This document shows positions 1 through 11,411 of a stretch of DNA of 64,000 nt, in pieces. Location: NCBI RefSeq assembly GCF_013008815.1, contig NZ_CP053097.1:248001-312000 (forward strand), given 5' to 3'. Below the pieces are notes generated by a model, which did not search any database, was not told where the DNA came from, and worked only from the letters and a program-made list of their open reading frames with translations. Origin of the DNA: Mycoplasma miroungirhinis. Its GTDB lineage: Bacteria > Bacillota_I > Bacilli_A > Mycoplasmatales > Metamycoplasmataceae. Both the position numbers and the translations under genes were made by a program. The first letter of the stretch is position 1, and every line of letters starts with the position of its first letter.

Positions 1-1302
1 ATCTTTTACACCACCTAGTGAAACTTTTATATAAGGTCTTTCTAATGCTTTTGCAATTGAACGTACTAATGTTGTTTTTCCTACCCCTGGTGGACCAATT
101 AAAGTTAAAATAGGCATTGGTTGAATAGATTCATTAACTAAACTACCTTCTTTATTGACAAATAAAGTTTTATCGATAAAGAATTTATCTGTATTTGGTA
201 ATTTAATTAAATCGTTTTTATGTGATTTTTGTAATTTATTATGAGTTAAAACAGCAATAAATTCTAAAATTCTTTCTTTTGGATCTTTTAGTCCATAATG
301 ATGTTCATCAAGTATTTTTTTTGCATTAATCAAATTTAAATTTTCTACAGCAACTTTTCTTCAAGGTAGGATTTGTAATAAATCTACATAGTTTTTAGAA
401 ATATTTGCTTCTGGACTTGCAGGCATCATATTTTTAGTTTTTGATTTTTCTTTTTCAATTGCTTTTATAACCACTTCTGGGAATTGTTGTTTTAATTCTT
501 TATTAGAAACAAATTCCTCGTAGTTTGTTTCTGAACTATCGTCACCTAGTGATTTTTGAATAATTCTTAATCTTTCACGCAATAAAAACTCTTTTTGTTG
601 TTCTTCTAATTCACCTCTTAAAGTACTATCAATTTCATTATCAATTATTTGTAATTTAAATTGATTTAAAATAAGTTGAATAAGTATTTCAGCTTTTACT
701 ACATAATCATTTTGTGAAAATATTTTATATTTTTCTTCTGCATTAAATTTTTGAACTTTAATTTCACTTTTTAAAATTGATTTTGCAGTTTCTTCATCAA
801 TATTTTTGATTGAATTTGTAAGTTGCTTAATTAAATCATTTTGTAGTTCATCACTTTTTTTAGAAGATAGGTTATTAAAAAAATCAGTGATTTTATTTAA
901 CAGTTCTTTAAATACATTTAAATCTGAAACATATTCTTCAACTTCTTCAACTTCTATAGAACCATCTTCAATTGTATCTTCATTATTATCTGAAATATTT
1001 AATGGTACTATTTGTTTTAGTAAAACCTTTTTTAACCCTTTAAAAACAACAAGTTTATTATTAGTATTAGCTTTATTTAGTGATTTTACTTCTACTATTT
1101 CAGCAATAACTCCATATTCATAAAAATTATCTAATGTTTTTGGAGTTAGTGATGGTTTTTTTAATGTTGCTATTACAATTTTTTCATTATTTTTAATAGC
1201 ATAGTCTAATATTTTTAAACTATCTACTTTTCCAATGGTAGTTTCTAATGAATCATCAACCATTAAAACTTTATCTTTGATGCCAATTATAGGATATTTC
1301 AT
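1..1302 (-). CDS. lon: ATP-dependent protease Lon (3' end lies beyond the window)
   Basis: AAA+ serine protease that degrades misfolded and regulatory proteins in the cytoplasm. About 434 N-terminal codons are present. The N-terminal substrate-recognition region (residues 1 to ~200, [12 protein letters not shown]) is followed by the Lon linker motif [15 protein letters not shown] and [19 protein letters not shown], where the Trp is a TGA codon, then a Walker A motif [10 protein letters not shown] near residue 402. A stretch of about 30 residues before the Walker A looks like a lineage-specific insertion. Walker B and the Ser-Lys protease domain are outside the window. The start ATG has a good Shine-Dalgarno sequence (AAGGAA). 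A CIRCE operator lies 40 bp upstream, so heat-shock control by HrcA is likely. Identification is secure; only the extent is unknown. Confidence 0.97.
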
Positions 1303-1341
1303 CTATTCCTTCCCTTCATTATAAAACATTATAGCAAATTT

Positions 1342-1368
1342 TTAGCACTCTAACTAAAAAAGTGCTAA
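1342..1368. promoter_or_regulatory. CIRCE operator (HrcA binding site) upstream of lon
   Basis: Inverted repeat TTAGCACTC, nine-base spacer, AAGTGCTAA. This matches the CIRCE consensus (TTAGCACTC-N9-GAGTGCTAA) at 17 of 18 arm positions. It lies in the short gap between the upp stop and the lon start. CIRCE is the operator of the heat-shock repressor HrcA and is known upstream of chaperone and lon genes in mycoplasmas. That it controls lon here is inference from position. Confidence 0.92.
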
Positions 1369-1393
1369 AAATTAAAAAAGAGACTAAACCTTC

Positions 1394-2017
1394 TTATTTT
1401 GTTCCAAATAATCTATCACCAGCATCTCCTAAACCTGGTACTATATAATTATTTTCATTTAAATAATCGTCTTTAGTAGCTAAATAAATATCAACATCTG
1501 GAAAAGCTTGTTGAATTTTATTAAGACCTTTATCAACACCTACTAAACACACTAGTTTAATATTTTTAAATCCTTCTTTTTTAAGTTTATTTATTGCATC
1601 ATATGCACTTACACCAGTTGCTAACATAGGATCAACTACAAGAACATATGAATCTTTTGATACATTTGGGATTTTATAAAAATAATCGATTGCTTGAAAA
1701 GTTTTTTCATCTCGATAAATACCAATATGTCCAACTCTAGCCTGTGGTACTAAATCTAAAATTCCTTGTACCATTCCTAATCCAGCTCTTAAGATAGGAA
1801 TAATTACTATTTCTTTATCTAAAAAGTATCCTGTAGTTTTTATTCCAATTGGAGTTTCGATTGTTTTTTCTTGAGGTTTGTAATCTCGTAAAACTTCAAA
1901 AACCATTAATGATGCTATTTCATTTAAATTTTTTCTAAATATATCGTGAGAAGTATTTTTATTTCTCATTGTTGTTAATTTAGTTTTTATTAATGGATGA
2001 TTAAATATTTGCACCAT
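1394..2017 (-). CDS. upp: Uracil phosphoribosyltransferase
   Basis: Converts uracil and PRPP to UMP in pyrimidine salvage. The 207-residue length is normal for the family. The PRPP-binding loop VLVVDPMLATGVSA is present near residue 128, and the C-terminus GLGDAGDRLFGTK is the conserved uracil-binding end. It is the last gene of the deoD-deoA-deoC-upp run, 2 bp after deoC, so uracil released by the nucleoside phosphorylase can be captured directly. ATG start; the purine-rich end of deoC serves as its ribosome binding region. Confidence 0.97.
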   Translation of the reverse strand: MVQIFNHPLIKTKLTTMRNKNTSHDIFRKNLNEIASLMVFEVLRDYKPQEKTIETPIGIKTTGYFLDKEIVIIPILRAGLGMVQGILDLVPQARVGHIGIYRDEKTFQAIDYFYKIPNVSKDSYVLVVDPMLATGVSAYDAINKLKKEGFKNIKLVCLVGVDKGLNKIQQAFPDVDIYLATKDDYLNENNYIVPGLGDAGDRLFGTK

Positions 2018-2019
2018 AT

Positions 2020-2670
2020 TTAGTTTCTCTTTTCTTCAAAAATTTTCACTGATTTACTCATACCAAATCGATTAGCTCCAAGTTCAGCCATTTTTTGCAT
2101 ATCTTCATATGATTGAATTCCACCTGCTGCTTTAATTAAAAGTTTGTCTTTAGCTATTTTTTTCATTATTTTAATATCATCAAAATTAGCTCCACGATAA
2201 CTAAAACCAGTTGAAGTTTTTATAAAATCAGCACCAGATTGTAAAACTATTTCAGTAGCTTTTTCTATTTCTCAATTAGTTAATAATGCAGTTTCAATAA
2301 TAACTTTTAAAACATTATTACCACAAGTTTCCTTAATTGCTTTTATTTCATTTAGAACATAATCATATTGAGCATCTTTAAAACGTCCGATATTAATAAC
2401 CATATCAATTTCTTTAGCACCATGACTTAGTGCTAATTTGGTTTCGAAAACTTTTGCTTGTACACTCATTGCACCTAATGGAAAACCAACTACAGTACAA
2501 ATTAATGTATTGGTATTTTGTAATTTTTCATATGCATATTTAATTCAACTAGGATTGATGCAAATACTTCAAAAATTGTATTTTTTTGCTTCATCTATTA
2601 ATTTATCGATATCTTTTTGTGTTGCTTCAGGTTTTAATAAAGTATGATCAACCATTCTGTTATATTCCAT
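2020..2670 (-). CDS. deoC: Deoxyribose-phosphate aldolase
   Basis: Class I aldolase that splits 2-deoxyribose 5-phosphate into glyceraldehyde 3-phosphate and acetaldehyde, feeding nucleoside sugar into glycolysis. 216 residues with two TGA-encoded Trp codons. Recognisable features are the N-terminal [17 protein letters not shown], the central [12 protein letters not shown], the Schiff-base region DFIKTSTGF (the Lys is the catalytic residue in this family) and IKAAGGI. ATG start preceded by AGGAGAT. It sits between deoA and upp with gaps of 11 and 2 bp, indicating one transcript. Confidence 0.97.
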
Positions 2671-2681
2671 TTTATCTCCTA

Positions 2682-3977
2682 TTATTGAATTTTTTTAAGT
2701 ATAATTGGACATTCAATTTGAATATCATTTATTTTTCAAAAATCATTTAAATCATTAATTATATTTTCATCAATTGGATTTGATGAATATAAAGTAAATA
2801 AAATATCTCCAATTTTGACTTGTTCATTAGTTAATTTATTTAAATAAATTCCGGCTTCGTTATCAATTTTATCTTCTTTTGTTTGTCTTCCTGCACCTAA
2901 TTTCATTGCAGCAATTCCAAATTCAAGTGAACTTAAAATTTCTAAATAACCTGATTTATGAGCAATAATTTCTTTTTTATATTTAGGTGCAAATCAACTT
3001 TGTGAAAATATTTCTTCTACATTTCCACCTTGTGCTTGAATTCAATCTTTGAATTTTAAAAAAGCATTTCCACTATTAATTGCTTGATCTATTAATTTTT
3101 TAGCTTCAAATAAAGTTTTTGCTTTATTTGTTTCTAATAATAAAGTCGAAGCAGAAGAATAAATTAATTCTTGAAATTGTTTAGGACCATTTCCTTTTAA
3201 AGTTTCAATAGCTTCTAAAATTTCATTTTTATTTCCTATTGCTCGACCTAATGGTTGTTGCATATTGGTAATTTCTACTAAAACTTTTCGCCCAAGATTT
3301 TTACCAATGTTAACCATTTGATTTGCTAATTTAGTAGCTTCTTCAATATTTTTCATAAAAGCACCTGAACCGCATTTAACATCTAATAAAATAACATTAG
3401 AACCTGTTGCGAGTTTTTTTGACATTATACTTGATGCAATTAAAGGAACCGATTGAACTGTAGCAGTAACATCTCTTAATGCATAAATTAATTTATCTGC
3501 TGGAACTAATTGTTCATCTTGACCCATTAATACTAAATTATGTTTTTTAACAATATCTATACATTCTTGTTCAGTTAAAGAAATTTTAAAACCTTTAATA
3601 GTTTCTAATTTGTCAATTGTTCCACCTGTATGACCTAAACCACGTCCTGACATTTTTATAATTGTTAAACCTAAAGAAGCAAGTAAAGGCGCTAAAACTA
3701 TACTAACTTTATCACCAACACCTCCAGTTGAATGTTTATCAACTACTATAGTGTTTAGGAAGTCTCAGTTTAAAACTTTACCACTATTCATCATTGCTTC
3801 TGTTAAATGCGCAATTTCTTGATCAGACATTGATTTTAATCTAATTGCCATTAATAAACTTGACATTTGATAATCAGGAATATTCTTATTTACATAATTA
3901 GTTATAATAAAATTTATTTCTTGTTTAGTTAATTCATGACCTTTAGCTTTTTTATCAATTAAATCAATTATTCTCAT
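2682..3977 (-). CDS. deoA: Pyrimidine-nucleoside (thymidine) phosphorylase
   Basis: Phosphorolysis of thymidine, deoxyuridine or uridine to base plus (deoxy)ribose 1-phosphate. 431 residues, normal length. The N-terminal helical lid domain starts [17 protein letters not shown]. The phosphate-binding segment [11 protein letters not shown] and the family signature [16 protein letters not shown] follow, and KCGSGAFMK marks the nucleoside/phosphate domain. Two internal Trp codons are TGA. The start codon overlaps the deoD stop by one base (TAATG), typical of translational coupling. Whether it prefers thymidine or also accepts uridine cannot be read from the sequence. Confidence 0.96.
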
Positions 3978-4690
3978 TATTGATAATCCTTAGCAATTGA
4001 TAAAGCTAATTCCATCATTTTATTAAATGATTTTTCTCTTTCATCACTTGTTGTATATTCTTTTGTTACTAAATTATCTGAAATGGTTAAAATACATGCT
4101 GCTTTTTTGTTTAATTTTTCGGCAATTGTAAATAATCCATAACTTTCCATTTCCACACAAGCTGCATTATTACTTCTTGCTTTTCTTGCTTGTGCATTTT
4201 CATTTGTATAAAAAGCATCTTCTGAATGAATGTGTAATGTTTTAAGATCAATATTTAATTTTTTTGCACTATTTTCAATTTGTAAATTTATTTTGGCATT
4301 TGGATATGCTAGATGTTCTTGAGGCAGATTAAAAGCTTTTCTAAAACTTACATTTTCTCCATAACAACTTGAAGCTAATACTAAGTCATAAAGTTTTAAA
4401 TTTTCTTCATATGATCCAGCTGAACCAACTCTAACAATTGCTTCTACACCATAAAAGTTATATAGTTCATAAGCATAAATTCCAATTGAAGGAATTCCCA
4501 TTCCTGAAGCACAAATACTTACTTTATTTCCTTGATAATCTCCTGTATACATAAAGATGTTTCTTACATTTGAAACTAATTTTACATTTTTTAAATAATT
4601 TTCTGCAATATATTTTGCTCTTAGTGGATCTCCAGGCATAAGAACATATTTTGCTATTTCATTATCTTTTGCATTTATATGTGGTGTCAT
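3977..4690 (-). CDS. deoD: Purine-nucleoside phosphorylase, DeoD type
   Basis: Phosphorolysis of purine (deoxy)nucleosides to free base and sugar phosphate; first gene of the nucleoside salvage operon. The start chosen (MTPHINAKDNEIAKYVLMPG, 237 residues) has a strong GGAGG nine bases upstream; an in-frame ATG 45 bp further up has none. Motifs seen: MPGDPLRAKYIA, the phosphate-binding GSAGSY and MESYGLF near the nucleoside pocket. A possible extended -10 (TGGTAAAAT) lies about 40 bp upstream of the start. The stop overlaps the deoA start by one base. Confidence 0.96.
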   Translation of the reverse strand: MTPHINAKDNEIAKYVLMPGDPLRAKYIAENYLKNVKLVSNVRNIFMYTGDYQGNKVSICASGMGIPSIGIYAYELYNFYGVEAIVRVGSAGSYEENLKLYDLVLASSCYGENVSFRKAFNLPQEHLAYPNAKINLQIENSAKKLNIDLKTLHIHSEDAFYTNENAQARKARSNNAACVEMESYGLFTIAEKLNKKAACILTISDNLVTKEYTTSDEREKSFNKMMELALSIAKDYQ

Positions 4691-4782
4691 TTTATTCCTC
4701 CAGTTTTTAATATGTTTTAATTTTACCATATTCATATATTGTTTTTAATAAATTAAAAACACTCAAAAAAATTCAATAAAAA

Positions 4783-4801
4783 AAATCACAACTAGTGATT
4801 T
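4783..4801 (-). terminator. Terminator downstream of tRNA-His
   Basis: Seven-bp stem AAATCAC/GTGATTT with a five-base loop, followed on the minus strand by a run of eight T. It lies 20 bp past the CCA end of tRNA-His and before the deoD promoter region, so it fits termination of the tRNA transcript. Confidence 0.75.
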
Positions 4802-4821
4802 AAAAAATGAAATAAAAAAAA

Positions 4822-4898
4822 TGGGGCGGAGGACGGGGATCGAACCCGCGCATGCTGGAGCCACAACCCAGAGCGTTAACCACTTCGCCACCTCCGCC
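4822..4898 (-). tRNA. tRNA-His (anticodon GUG)
   Basis: A full cloverleaf can be folded by eye. The acceptor stem is GCGGAGG/CCUCCGC, with the extra 5' G(-1) facing discriminator C73, the identity element of tRNA-His. The D arm has GCG/CGC, the anticodon stem is CUGGG/UCCAG with loop UUGUGGC (anticodon GUG), and the T arm carries the UUCGAUC loop. CCA is encoded. A TATAAT box lies about 11 bases upstream. It sits alone between rsmI and deoD. Confidence 0.97.
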
Positions 4899-4927
4899 AA
4901 GTAGTTATTAAATTATAACATATTTTT

Positions 4928-5653
4928 TTAAATATTATTATTTACTTTTGAAAATTTTTCGTATTTATTAATTTTTAGATGTTTTGTTTTTTTAAGATTA
5001 AAAACAATAACAAATTCACCTTTTATGTTGTTATTTAATTGCTTTATTATTTCTTGTGCTGTTCCTGTATAAAAGGTTTCAAATTTTTTAGTCATTTCTT
5101 TTATTAAAAAAATTTTATAATCTGTCTCATTAAAAACTTCATCAAAATCAGTTAGTGATTTAAGTAATTTATGTGGAGAAATATAAGCTACATAAACACC
5201 ATAATCAAGTTTTTTTAGTTGATTTTTTCTTTGTTCACTTTTATCTTTTAAAAATCCTAAAAAAGTAAATTGACTAGCAAAATTAGCTTTTATTATTGCA
5301 TGAATAAGTGCAGTAGGTCCACTTATAATATCAAAATCTATCTCATTTTCATAACATTTTTTGATTAAATAAAATCCAGGATCACTAATTACAGGCATAC
5401 CTGCATCAGAAATTAATGCAATTGTTTTATTTTCATTTTTAATCAAATCAATAACTTTATTAGACATAGTTTCTTCATTAAAATTATGATATGATATAAG
5501 AGGTTTTTTTATATTATAAAAATCTAGTAATATTTTTGAATTTCTTGTATCTTCACATAAAATAAGATCAACATTTTGTAATGTTTCAATTGCTCTAAAA
5601 GTAATATCTTTTAAATTTCCTATTGGTGTACCTATAATATATAACTTAGTCAT
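4928..5653 (-). CDS. rsmI: 16S rRNA (cytidine1402-2'-O)-methyltransferase
   Basis: SAM-dependent methyltransferase of the tetrapyrrole-methylase fold that 2'-O-methylates C1402 in the decoding centre of 16S rRNA. 241 residues. Family motifs are at the N-terminus (LYIIGTPIGNLKDITFRA), CEDTRNS, and ISDAGMPVISDPGF; the last is the glycine/proline-rich SAM loop. The start overlaps the end of holB by 8 bp, with an AAGGAA ribosome site inside holB. This placement at the end of the dnaX-recR-tmk-holB cluster matches Firmicutes gene order. Confidence 0.96.
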   Translation of the reverse strand: MTKLYIIGTPIGNLKDITFRAIETLQNVDLILCEDTRNSKILLDFYNIKKPLISYHNFNEETMSNKVIDLIKNENKTIALISDAGMPVISDPGFYLIKKCYENEIDFDIISGPTALIHAIIKANFASQFTFLGFLKDKSEQRKNQLKKLDYGVYVAYISPHKLLKSLTDFDEVFNETDYKIFLIKEMTKKFETFYTGTAQEIIKQLNNNIKGEFVIVFNLKKTKHLKINKYEKFSKVNNNI

Positions 5654-6524
5654 ATAAATTCCTTAATTGTAAAATAAAAGCTGATTTTTGGATCGTAAAA
5701 TTGTAATTATTGTTATTAATTATGGTTTTATATTCATTAATTAAATTTAAAATATTTATTATATTTTTAGGAGATTTAGTAGTTATTAATTTATCGATTT
5801 GATTTTCATTAACATTGTTTTGTAAATAATAAATATTTAAAAAAACATAGTTTAAAAATTGTAAAATTAAAAAACTATTTTCAACATTCATTTGTGTTAT
5901 TAAGATATTTATAAATGATGTTGATTGATTAATAGATTTTAAAATATCTTTTAAAATATTTTCCGTTTCTAATGAATATAAATTATTAAAAATCTCAATA
6001 TCATTTGTAATAGTTTGATAAAAATGAATTAAAGGAGTATTTAATTTAGATAAATAATTATCAAATTCGTGTGTAGTTTCTTGATCAAAATTAATAATTA
6101 TGCTTCTTGAAAGAATTGTTTTTAAAACTTTGTATTTATTATTTGTGGTTATTAAAACAAAAATATTATTTGCTAAAGTTTCTAAATATTTTAATAATGC
6201 ATTAATTGCTTGATTGGAACCATTTTCAATATTTTTTATAATTAAAATATTTTTTACATTTTTATTCATTGTAAAAAATGTATCGTTAATAGAAGATATT
6301 AGATTATCCTTATTTAAGGAATCATTATCGCCTAAAATTTGAATATTAACTTGTTTATTTAGTTGTTTAAAATCAGTAAATTGAGAATTTTGTAATTTAT
6401 TTATATAATATAAAATATATTTATCAATTTTAAAATTCGGATGTGATGAAAAAATAATTGATTGAAATGGTTTATTTTTTTGAAAAGAATTATTTATTAA
6501 TTCATAAAAATAATTATTATGCAT
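5646..6524 (-). CDS. holB: DNA polymerase III delta' subunit (clamp loader)
   Basis: Clamp-loader subunit that helps gamma/tau and delta open the sliding clamp. 292 residues. The N-terminal AAA+ region has no intact Walker A (expected for delta') and I see no Cys zinc motif. The segments ILIIKNIENGSNQAINALLKYLE and VLITTNNKYKVLKTILSRS correspond to the Walker B/sensor 1/SRC region of the family. Identification rests on these plus position directly after tmk, as in Bacillus. Rapidly diverging but intact. Confidence 0.88.
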   Translation of the reverse strand: MHNNYFYELINNSFQKNKPFQSIIFSSHPNFKIDKYILYYINKLQNSQFTDFKQLNKQVNIQILGDNDSLNKDNLISSINDTFFTMNKNVKNILIIKNIENGSNQAINALLKYLETLANNIFVLITTNNKYKVLKTILSRSIIINFDQETTHEFDNYLSKLNTPLIHFYQTITNDIEIFNNLYSLETENILKDILKSINQSTSFINILITQMNVENSFLILQFLNYVFLNIYYLQNNVNENQIDKLITTKSPKNIINILNLINEYKTIINNNNYNFTIQKSAFILQLRNLYD

Positions 6525-7160
6525 TTATAAAACTCGCTTTTTAAAAACATTTAAAACGTCATTTAAAACATTTTCAATAGATTGTGATGCATCAATAATC
6601 ACAAATCTATCAGGTTCATAATCAATTAATTTTTTATAACCTTCATACAATTTTTTATAATATTCTAAATCAATTGTTTCCATTCGATCTAATACAAGAC
6701 GATTTTCTGTTATTCGTTTTAAAGATATTTCTGGTTTTAAATCAAAAAAGATAATTAAATCAGGTATTGTGTAATTTGTGGCTACCATATTAATTTCTCT
6801 TACTTGCTCAATTCCTACACCACCTAAAAAACCTTGATAAATTAAAGAAGAGTGGTAATATCTATCACTAATGACAATTTTATTATTTTCTAATGCAGGT
6901 CAAATTGCTTTTTCGAGATTAATTCTTCTACTTGCAGCAAATAAAAGAGCTTCTACAGCGGGACTTAAATTATTATCATTATCTAAAATAAAATTTCTTA
7001 TTTTTTCAGCTTCAGTACTTTTAGAACTTCCAGGTTCACGAGTAAAAATAAAATTATTAATGATATTTTCTTCAATAAATTTTTCTTTTAATTTACTTAT
7101 TATAGTAGTTTTTCCACTACCATCCATACCTTCAAACGTTATAAACTTTGCTCTTTGCAT
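6525..7160 (-). CDS. tmk: Thymidylate kinase
   Basis: Phosphorylates dTMP to dTDP, linking the thymidine salvage genes in this window to dTTP supply. 211 residues. Walker A FEGMDGSGKTT near residue 9, TREPGS (dTMP-binding DR/E-P loop), SDRYYHSSLIYQG, and a lid region with ITENRLVLDRME. One Trp (WPALENN) is TGA. ATG preceded by GGAGAA. It abuts holB with no spacer, so the two are very probably cotranscribed. Confidence 0.97.
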
Positions 7161-7168
7161 ATTTTCTC

Positions 7169-7753
7169 CTAAATTTCGATTTTATTTTTTAGTGATTGAA
7201 CTAAGGTAATAGGATCCATAAAATCAACGCTAGCCCCGACAGGTATTCCAGTACTTAATTGATATATTTTTTTAGTTTTATCATTAACAAGTGATTTTAA
7301 ATATTGCATTGTCATTTGTCCTTCAAGATTACTTGGTAATGCTAATATAATTTCATTTACATTTTCTATTGATAATAAAAACAATTCAATATTTTTTTGA
7401 TCAATAAATATTTTTTTAACAGGATTTATTAATCTTTCAATTACAAAATATTTACCATTAAAAAAATCAAGATCTTCAAATTTTTGAATATCTTCTGCTT
7501 TTAATACAACTAATAACTTATTTGCATTGTTTCTTTTTTCACAAATATGACAAATTTCTGATTTATCAAAATTATTACAAATTTTGCATTTTTTATGCAT
7601 TTGTTTAAAAATTTGTAAAACATTAGTTAAATTATTTACATATGTTTGATCAGAAAATAAAATAAAATAAATGATTTTTTCAGCTTGTTTGGTCGTTATT
7701 CCTGGTATGTCTTTTAAAAGTTTTAGCAACTGGTTATGTAATTCATCATTCAT
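7169..7753 (-). CDS. recR: Recombination mediator RecR
   Basis: Acts with RecO/RecF to load RecA on gapped DNA. 194 residues. N-terminal helix-hairpin-helix (LLKDIPGITTKQAEKIIYF), a four-Cys zinc finger C-KIC ... C-HIC near residues 55-70, a Toprim domain from ~75, and the C-terminal GIPVGASVDFMDPITL signature. The start overlaps the ybaB stop by one base, the usual ybaB-recR coupling. Confidence 0.97.
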   Translation of the reverse strand: MNDELHNQLLKLLKDIPGITTKQAEKIIYFILFSDQTYVNNLTNVLQIFKQMHKKCKICNNFDKSEICHICEKRNNANKLLVVLKAEDIQKFEDLDFFNGKYFVIERLINPVKKIFIDQKNIELFLLSIENVNEIILALPSNLEGQMTMQYLKSLVNDKTKKIYQLSTGIPVGASVDFMDPITLVQSLKNKIEI

Positions 7754-8046
7754 TAAAATGGTAAATTTCCTTGTGGTAATGATTTTGTTATTTCATCATA
7801 AGCATTATCAATAGTTTCCATTGCATCATTAAATGCAACAATAATTAAATCTTCTAATGTTTCAGGATCATCTGGATCAATTAATGCATTATTTATTTTA
7901 ATTGATTTTAATTTTCTTGAACCTAAAACAGTTAGTGTAATTCCCATTTTTTCAACTACAAATTCTTTTTTAGCTATTTCTTTTTCTTTTATTTCCATTT
8001 CATTTTGCATTTTTTTTGCTTGTTTTAACATTTCTTGTATATTCAT
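7753..8046 (-). CDS. YbaB/EbfC family nucleoid-associated protein
   Basis: Small dimeric DNA-binding protein, 97 residues. N-terminal helix MNIQEMLKQAKKMQNEME, a central beta part (VEKMGITLTVLGSRKLKSIKIN) and the DPDDPETLEDLIIVAFNDAM segment are typical of the family. It sits between dnaX and recR as in most Firmicutes. Strong AGGAG ribosome site. Its precise cellular role is unclear even in model species. Confidence 0.95.
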   Translation of the reverse strand: MNIQEMLKQAKKMQNEMEIKEKEIAKKEFVVEKMGITLTVLGSRKLKSIKINNALIDPDDPETLEDLIIVAFNDAMETIDNAYDEITKSLPQGNLPF

Positions 8047-8054
8047 ATTGACTC

Positions 8055-10268
8055 CTATTTTTTTATTTTTAACATATCGCCAAATATTTCTTGTGATTTT
8101 TTGAGATTATTTTGTTTATTATCATTAATTTTTTTATTTATATTACAACTTACAGGGGTTATTTTTCTCTGTGAAATTTCATTTCGATTTTCTCTTCAAT
8201 ACTGACTAGCTTTTTCTAATTTATTTCTATTAACTACAAAAATACAAATTTCTTTTGAAAATACCGATTTAATATATTCATAAAATTCAAATTCTTCTAA
8301 ATATTGTAAATAAGTATTAATTATACTTTGATAATCTGCTAGAAAAATAATGAATTTTTCAGATGATAAGACTAATTTTATATTTGAAAATAGTTTTTTA
8401 TAATTATCATAAGCAGGATTATTATCAGTGTCTAGACTTTTTAAAATATTACTTTTATATATAACTGATCAATTTGTATTATTTACTTCATGTTTTTCTT
8501 TTTGACTTATTAACATCATATTAATAATGTCATCAATTTCAATTTCTTTTGGTTCTTGAATTGATTCTAAGAAATGAGATTTTTCATCATAATCATTTTG
8601 TTCATCAAAAATATCAGACACAGTAATTACATCATCAGATTCTTCTTGATTTAAAATACTATCTTGAACTATTTCCTGTTCACTAGTTAAATCATTTTGT
8701 ATAGTTACAAATTCTTGTGTATTATATAAAATAGAATTAATTTTTTGATTAGTTTGCTGTTCATTAATTATAGTATCATTTGCCAAATCATCAATGGGTA
8801 AAAATTTATTAATATTTTTTGCATAGGAATTTGAAGAATTTATTTGTTTTATTTGATTATGTTCAACTTGTTGATCAACAACTGGAATATTTAAATTATT
8901 AATATTGTTTAGATTTTCTTCAACTAGTGGAATTGAATTTATATGTTCATTTTTAAGTTGTGAATTTAATTCATTTAATGAAATATTTTCTTCTAATCCA
9001 GTTCAATTGTCTTCAATACTATTGTTTGTAGCTATATTTTTAATATTTTGTTTATTATCTTCAAATTCTAAAAAATCATTCAAATTATCATTTTTAGGTA
9101 TTTCAGTTTGTTGTTGTGGCTGAGTTTTTGTATTATTAACGTGGTTTATAATATTTTTATTATCGTTTGCATCCTCAACAACATCTTTATGAATTTCACT
9201 ATATAGTTTAATTAATGAAATTTCAAATTGTTGTTTTGGTGTATCTGAATATTTAACATCTTTTAGAAGTTTAATAAAATGTTCTAATATTAAATATGAA
9301 TTTGTTATATCTAAATCTAACTTTTCAATTTCAGATGGTTGTAAATTAATTAAAAGTGTAAAATCTTTTGTTTGTTTATAAATTATTAAATCTTTTAATA
9401 TATCTAAAATATGAACAATTAATAATTCAGTATCTATTCCATTATCAAAAATATTTTCATTATATTTTAATGTTTCATTTAATGATTTATAAAAAACAAA
9501 ATTTAACAATTTTATTATTGTTTCATTAGAAGTTAAACCAAAAATCATTTCCACATCTTTTTTTGTAACTTTCTTAGAATCACTAAAAATGGATACTTGA
9601 TCAGCCATAGTTAATGCATCACGCATTAAACCATTACTTAATTTAGATAATAATTTTATTGCATCTTCTTCAAATTCAATATTTTCCTTTTCATAAACAT
9701 ATTTAAGTTGTTCAATAATAAATTTATTTTCAATTTTTTTAAAATTAAATCTTTGTACCCGACTTAAAACTGTTAAAGGAATTTTTTGAGGATCGGTAGT
9801 TGCTAAAATAAAAATTACATGTAATGGTGGTTCTTCTATTGTTTTTAAAAGTGCATTTCATGCAGATTTAGATAACATATGAACTTCATCTATAATATAA
9901 ATTTTATATTTAGAATTAGTAGGTAAATTTTTAATATTTTCTTTTAAGTTTCTAATATCATCTATACCAGTATTAGATGCAGCATCAATTTCAATTATAT
10001 CTAAATTATTATCTACATTTTTTGAACATTGCTCACAAGCTTGAATACTATTTAAATCTCGATGTGAACAATTTAAAGTAGAAGAAAAAATTTTAGCAAT
10101 AGATGTTTTACCAGTTCCTCTAGGACCACTAAATAAATAAGCATGTGAAACTTTGTTACTTAAAATAATATTTTTTAATGTTTGAACGATATGCTCTTGA
10201 CCTTTTATTTCTATAAAATTTTTTGGTCGATATTGTCTGTATAAAGCTTTATAAGTATTATTAGTCAA
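8055..10268 (-). CDS. dnaX: DNA polymerase III gamma/tau subunit
   Basis: ATPase motor of the clamp loader. 737 residues with several TGA Trp codons. N-terminal YRQYRPKNF, Walker A GPRGTGKTS (~residue 45), a zinc module with three Cys (ACEQC), Walker B IYIIDEVHML, sensor 1 ATTDPQKIP and SRC-type LSRVQRF. After residue ~360 comes a long, low-complexity Asn/Glu/Gln-rich linker (~residues 400-600) and then a C-terminal tail that would be the tau-specific part. I see no convincing slippery heptamer with a downstream stem-loop for a short gamma form. First gene of the ybaB-recR-tmk-holB-rsmI run. Confidence 0.96.
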
Positions 10269-10320
10269 TTTTTCTCCTTAATAACTTATTGTAATTTTAC
10301 CACATAAATAAAGATAAAAA

Positions 10321-10340
10321 AAGAGATATACATATCTCTT
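10321..10340 (-). terminator. Rho-independent terminator of gapA
   Basis: Perfect stem AAGAGATAT/ATATCTCTT, followed on the minus strand by a T run. It lies 9 bp after the gapA stop and just upstream of the dnaX start region. Confidence 0.85.
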
Positions 10341-10348
10341 AGATTTTA

Positions 10349-11356
<1,008 letters not shown>

Positions 11357-11411
11357 ATTTATCCTTTCATCAGCTATCTATATAATGATTTTAATTGAAA
11401 AATTAAAAAAA

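Noticed and set aside
4691-4735. Earlier in-frame ATG for deoD
   Set aside because: No ribosome site, overlaps the probable promoter, and the added residues are not part of the family; the ATG at 4690 has GGAGG.
8055-10268. Programmed frameshift in dnaX to make a short gamma subunit
   Set aside because: No convincing slippery heptamer with ribosome-like stimulator and stem-loop was seen around the end of the clamp-loader core.
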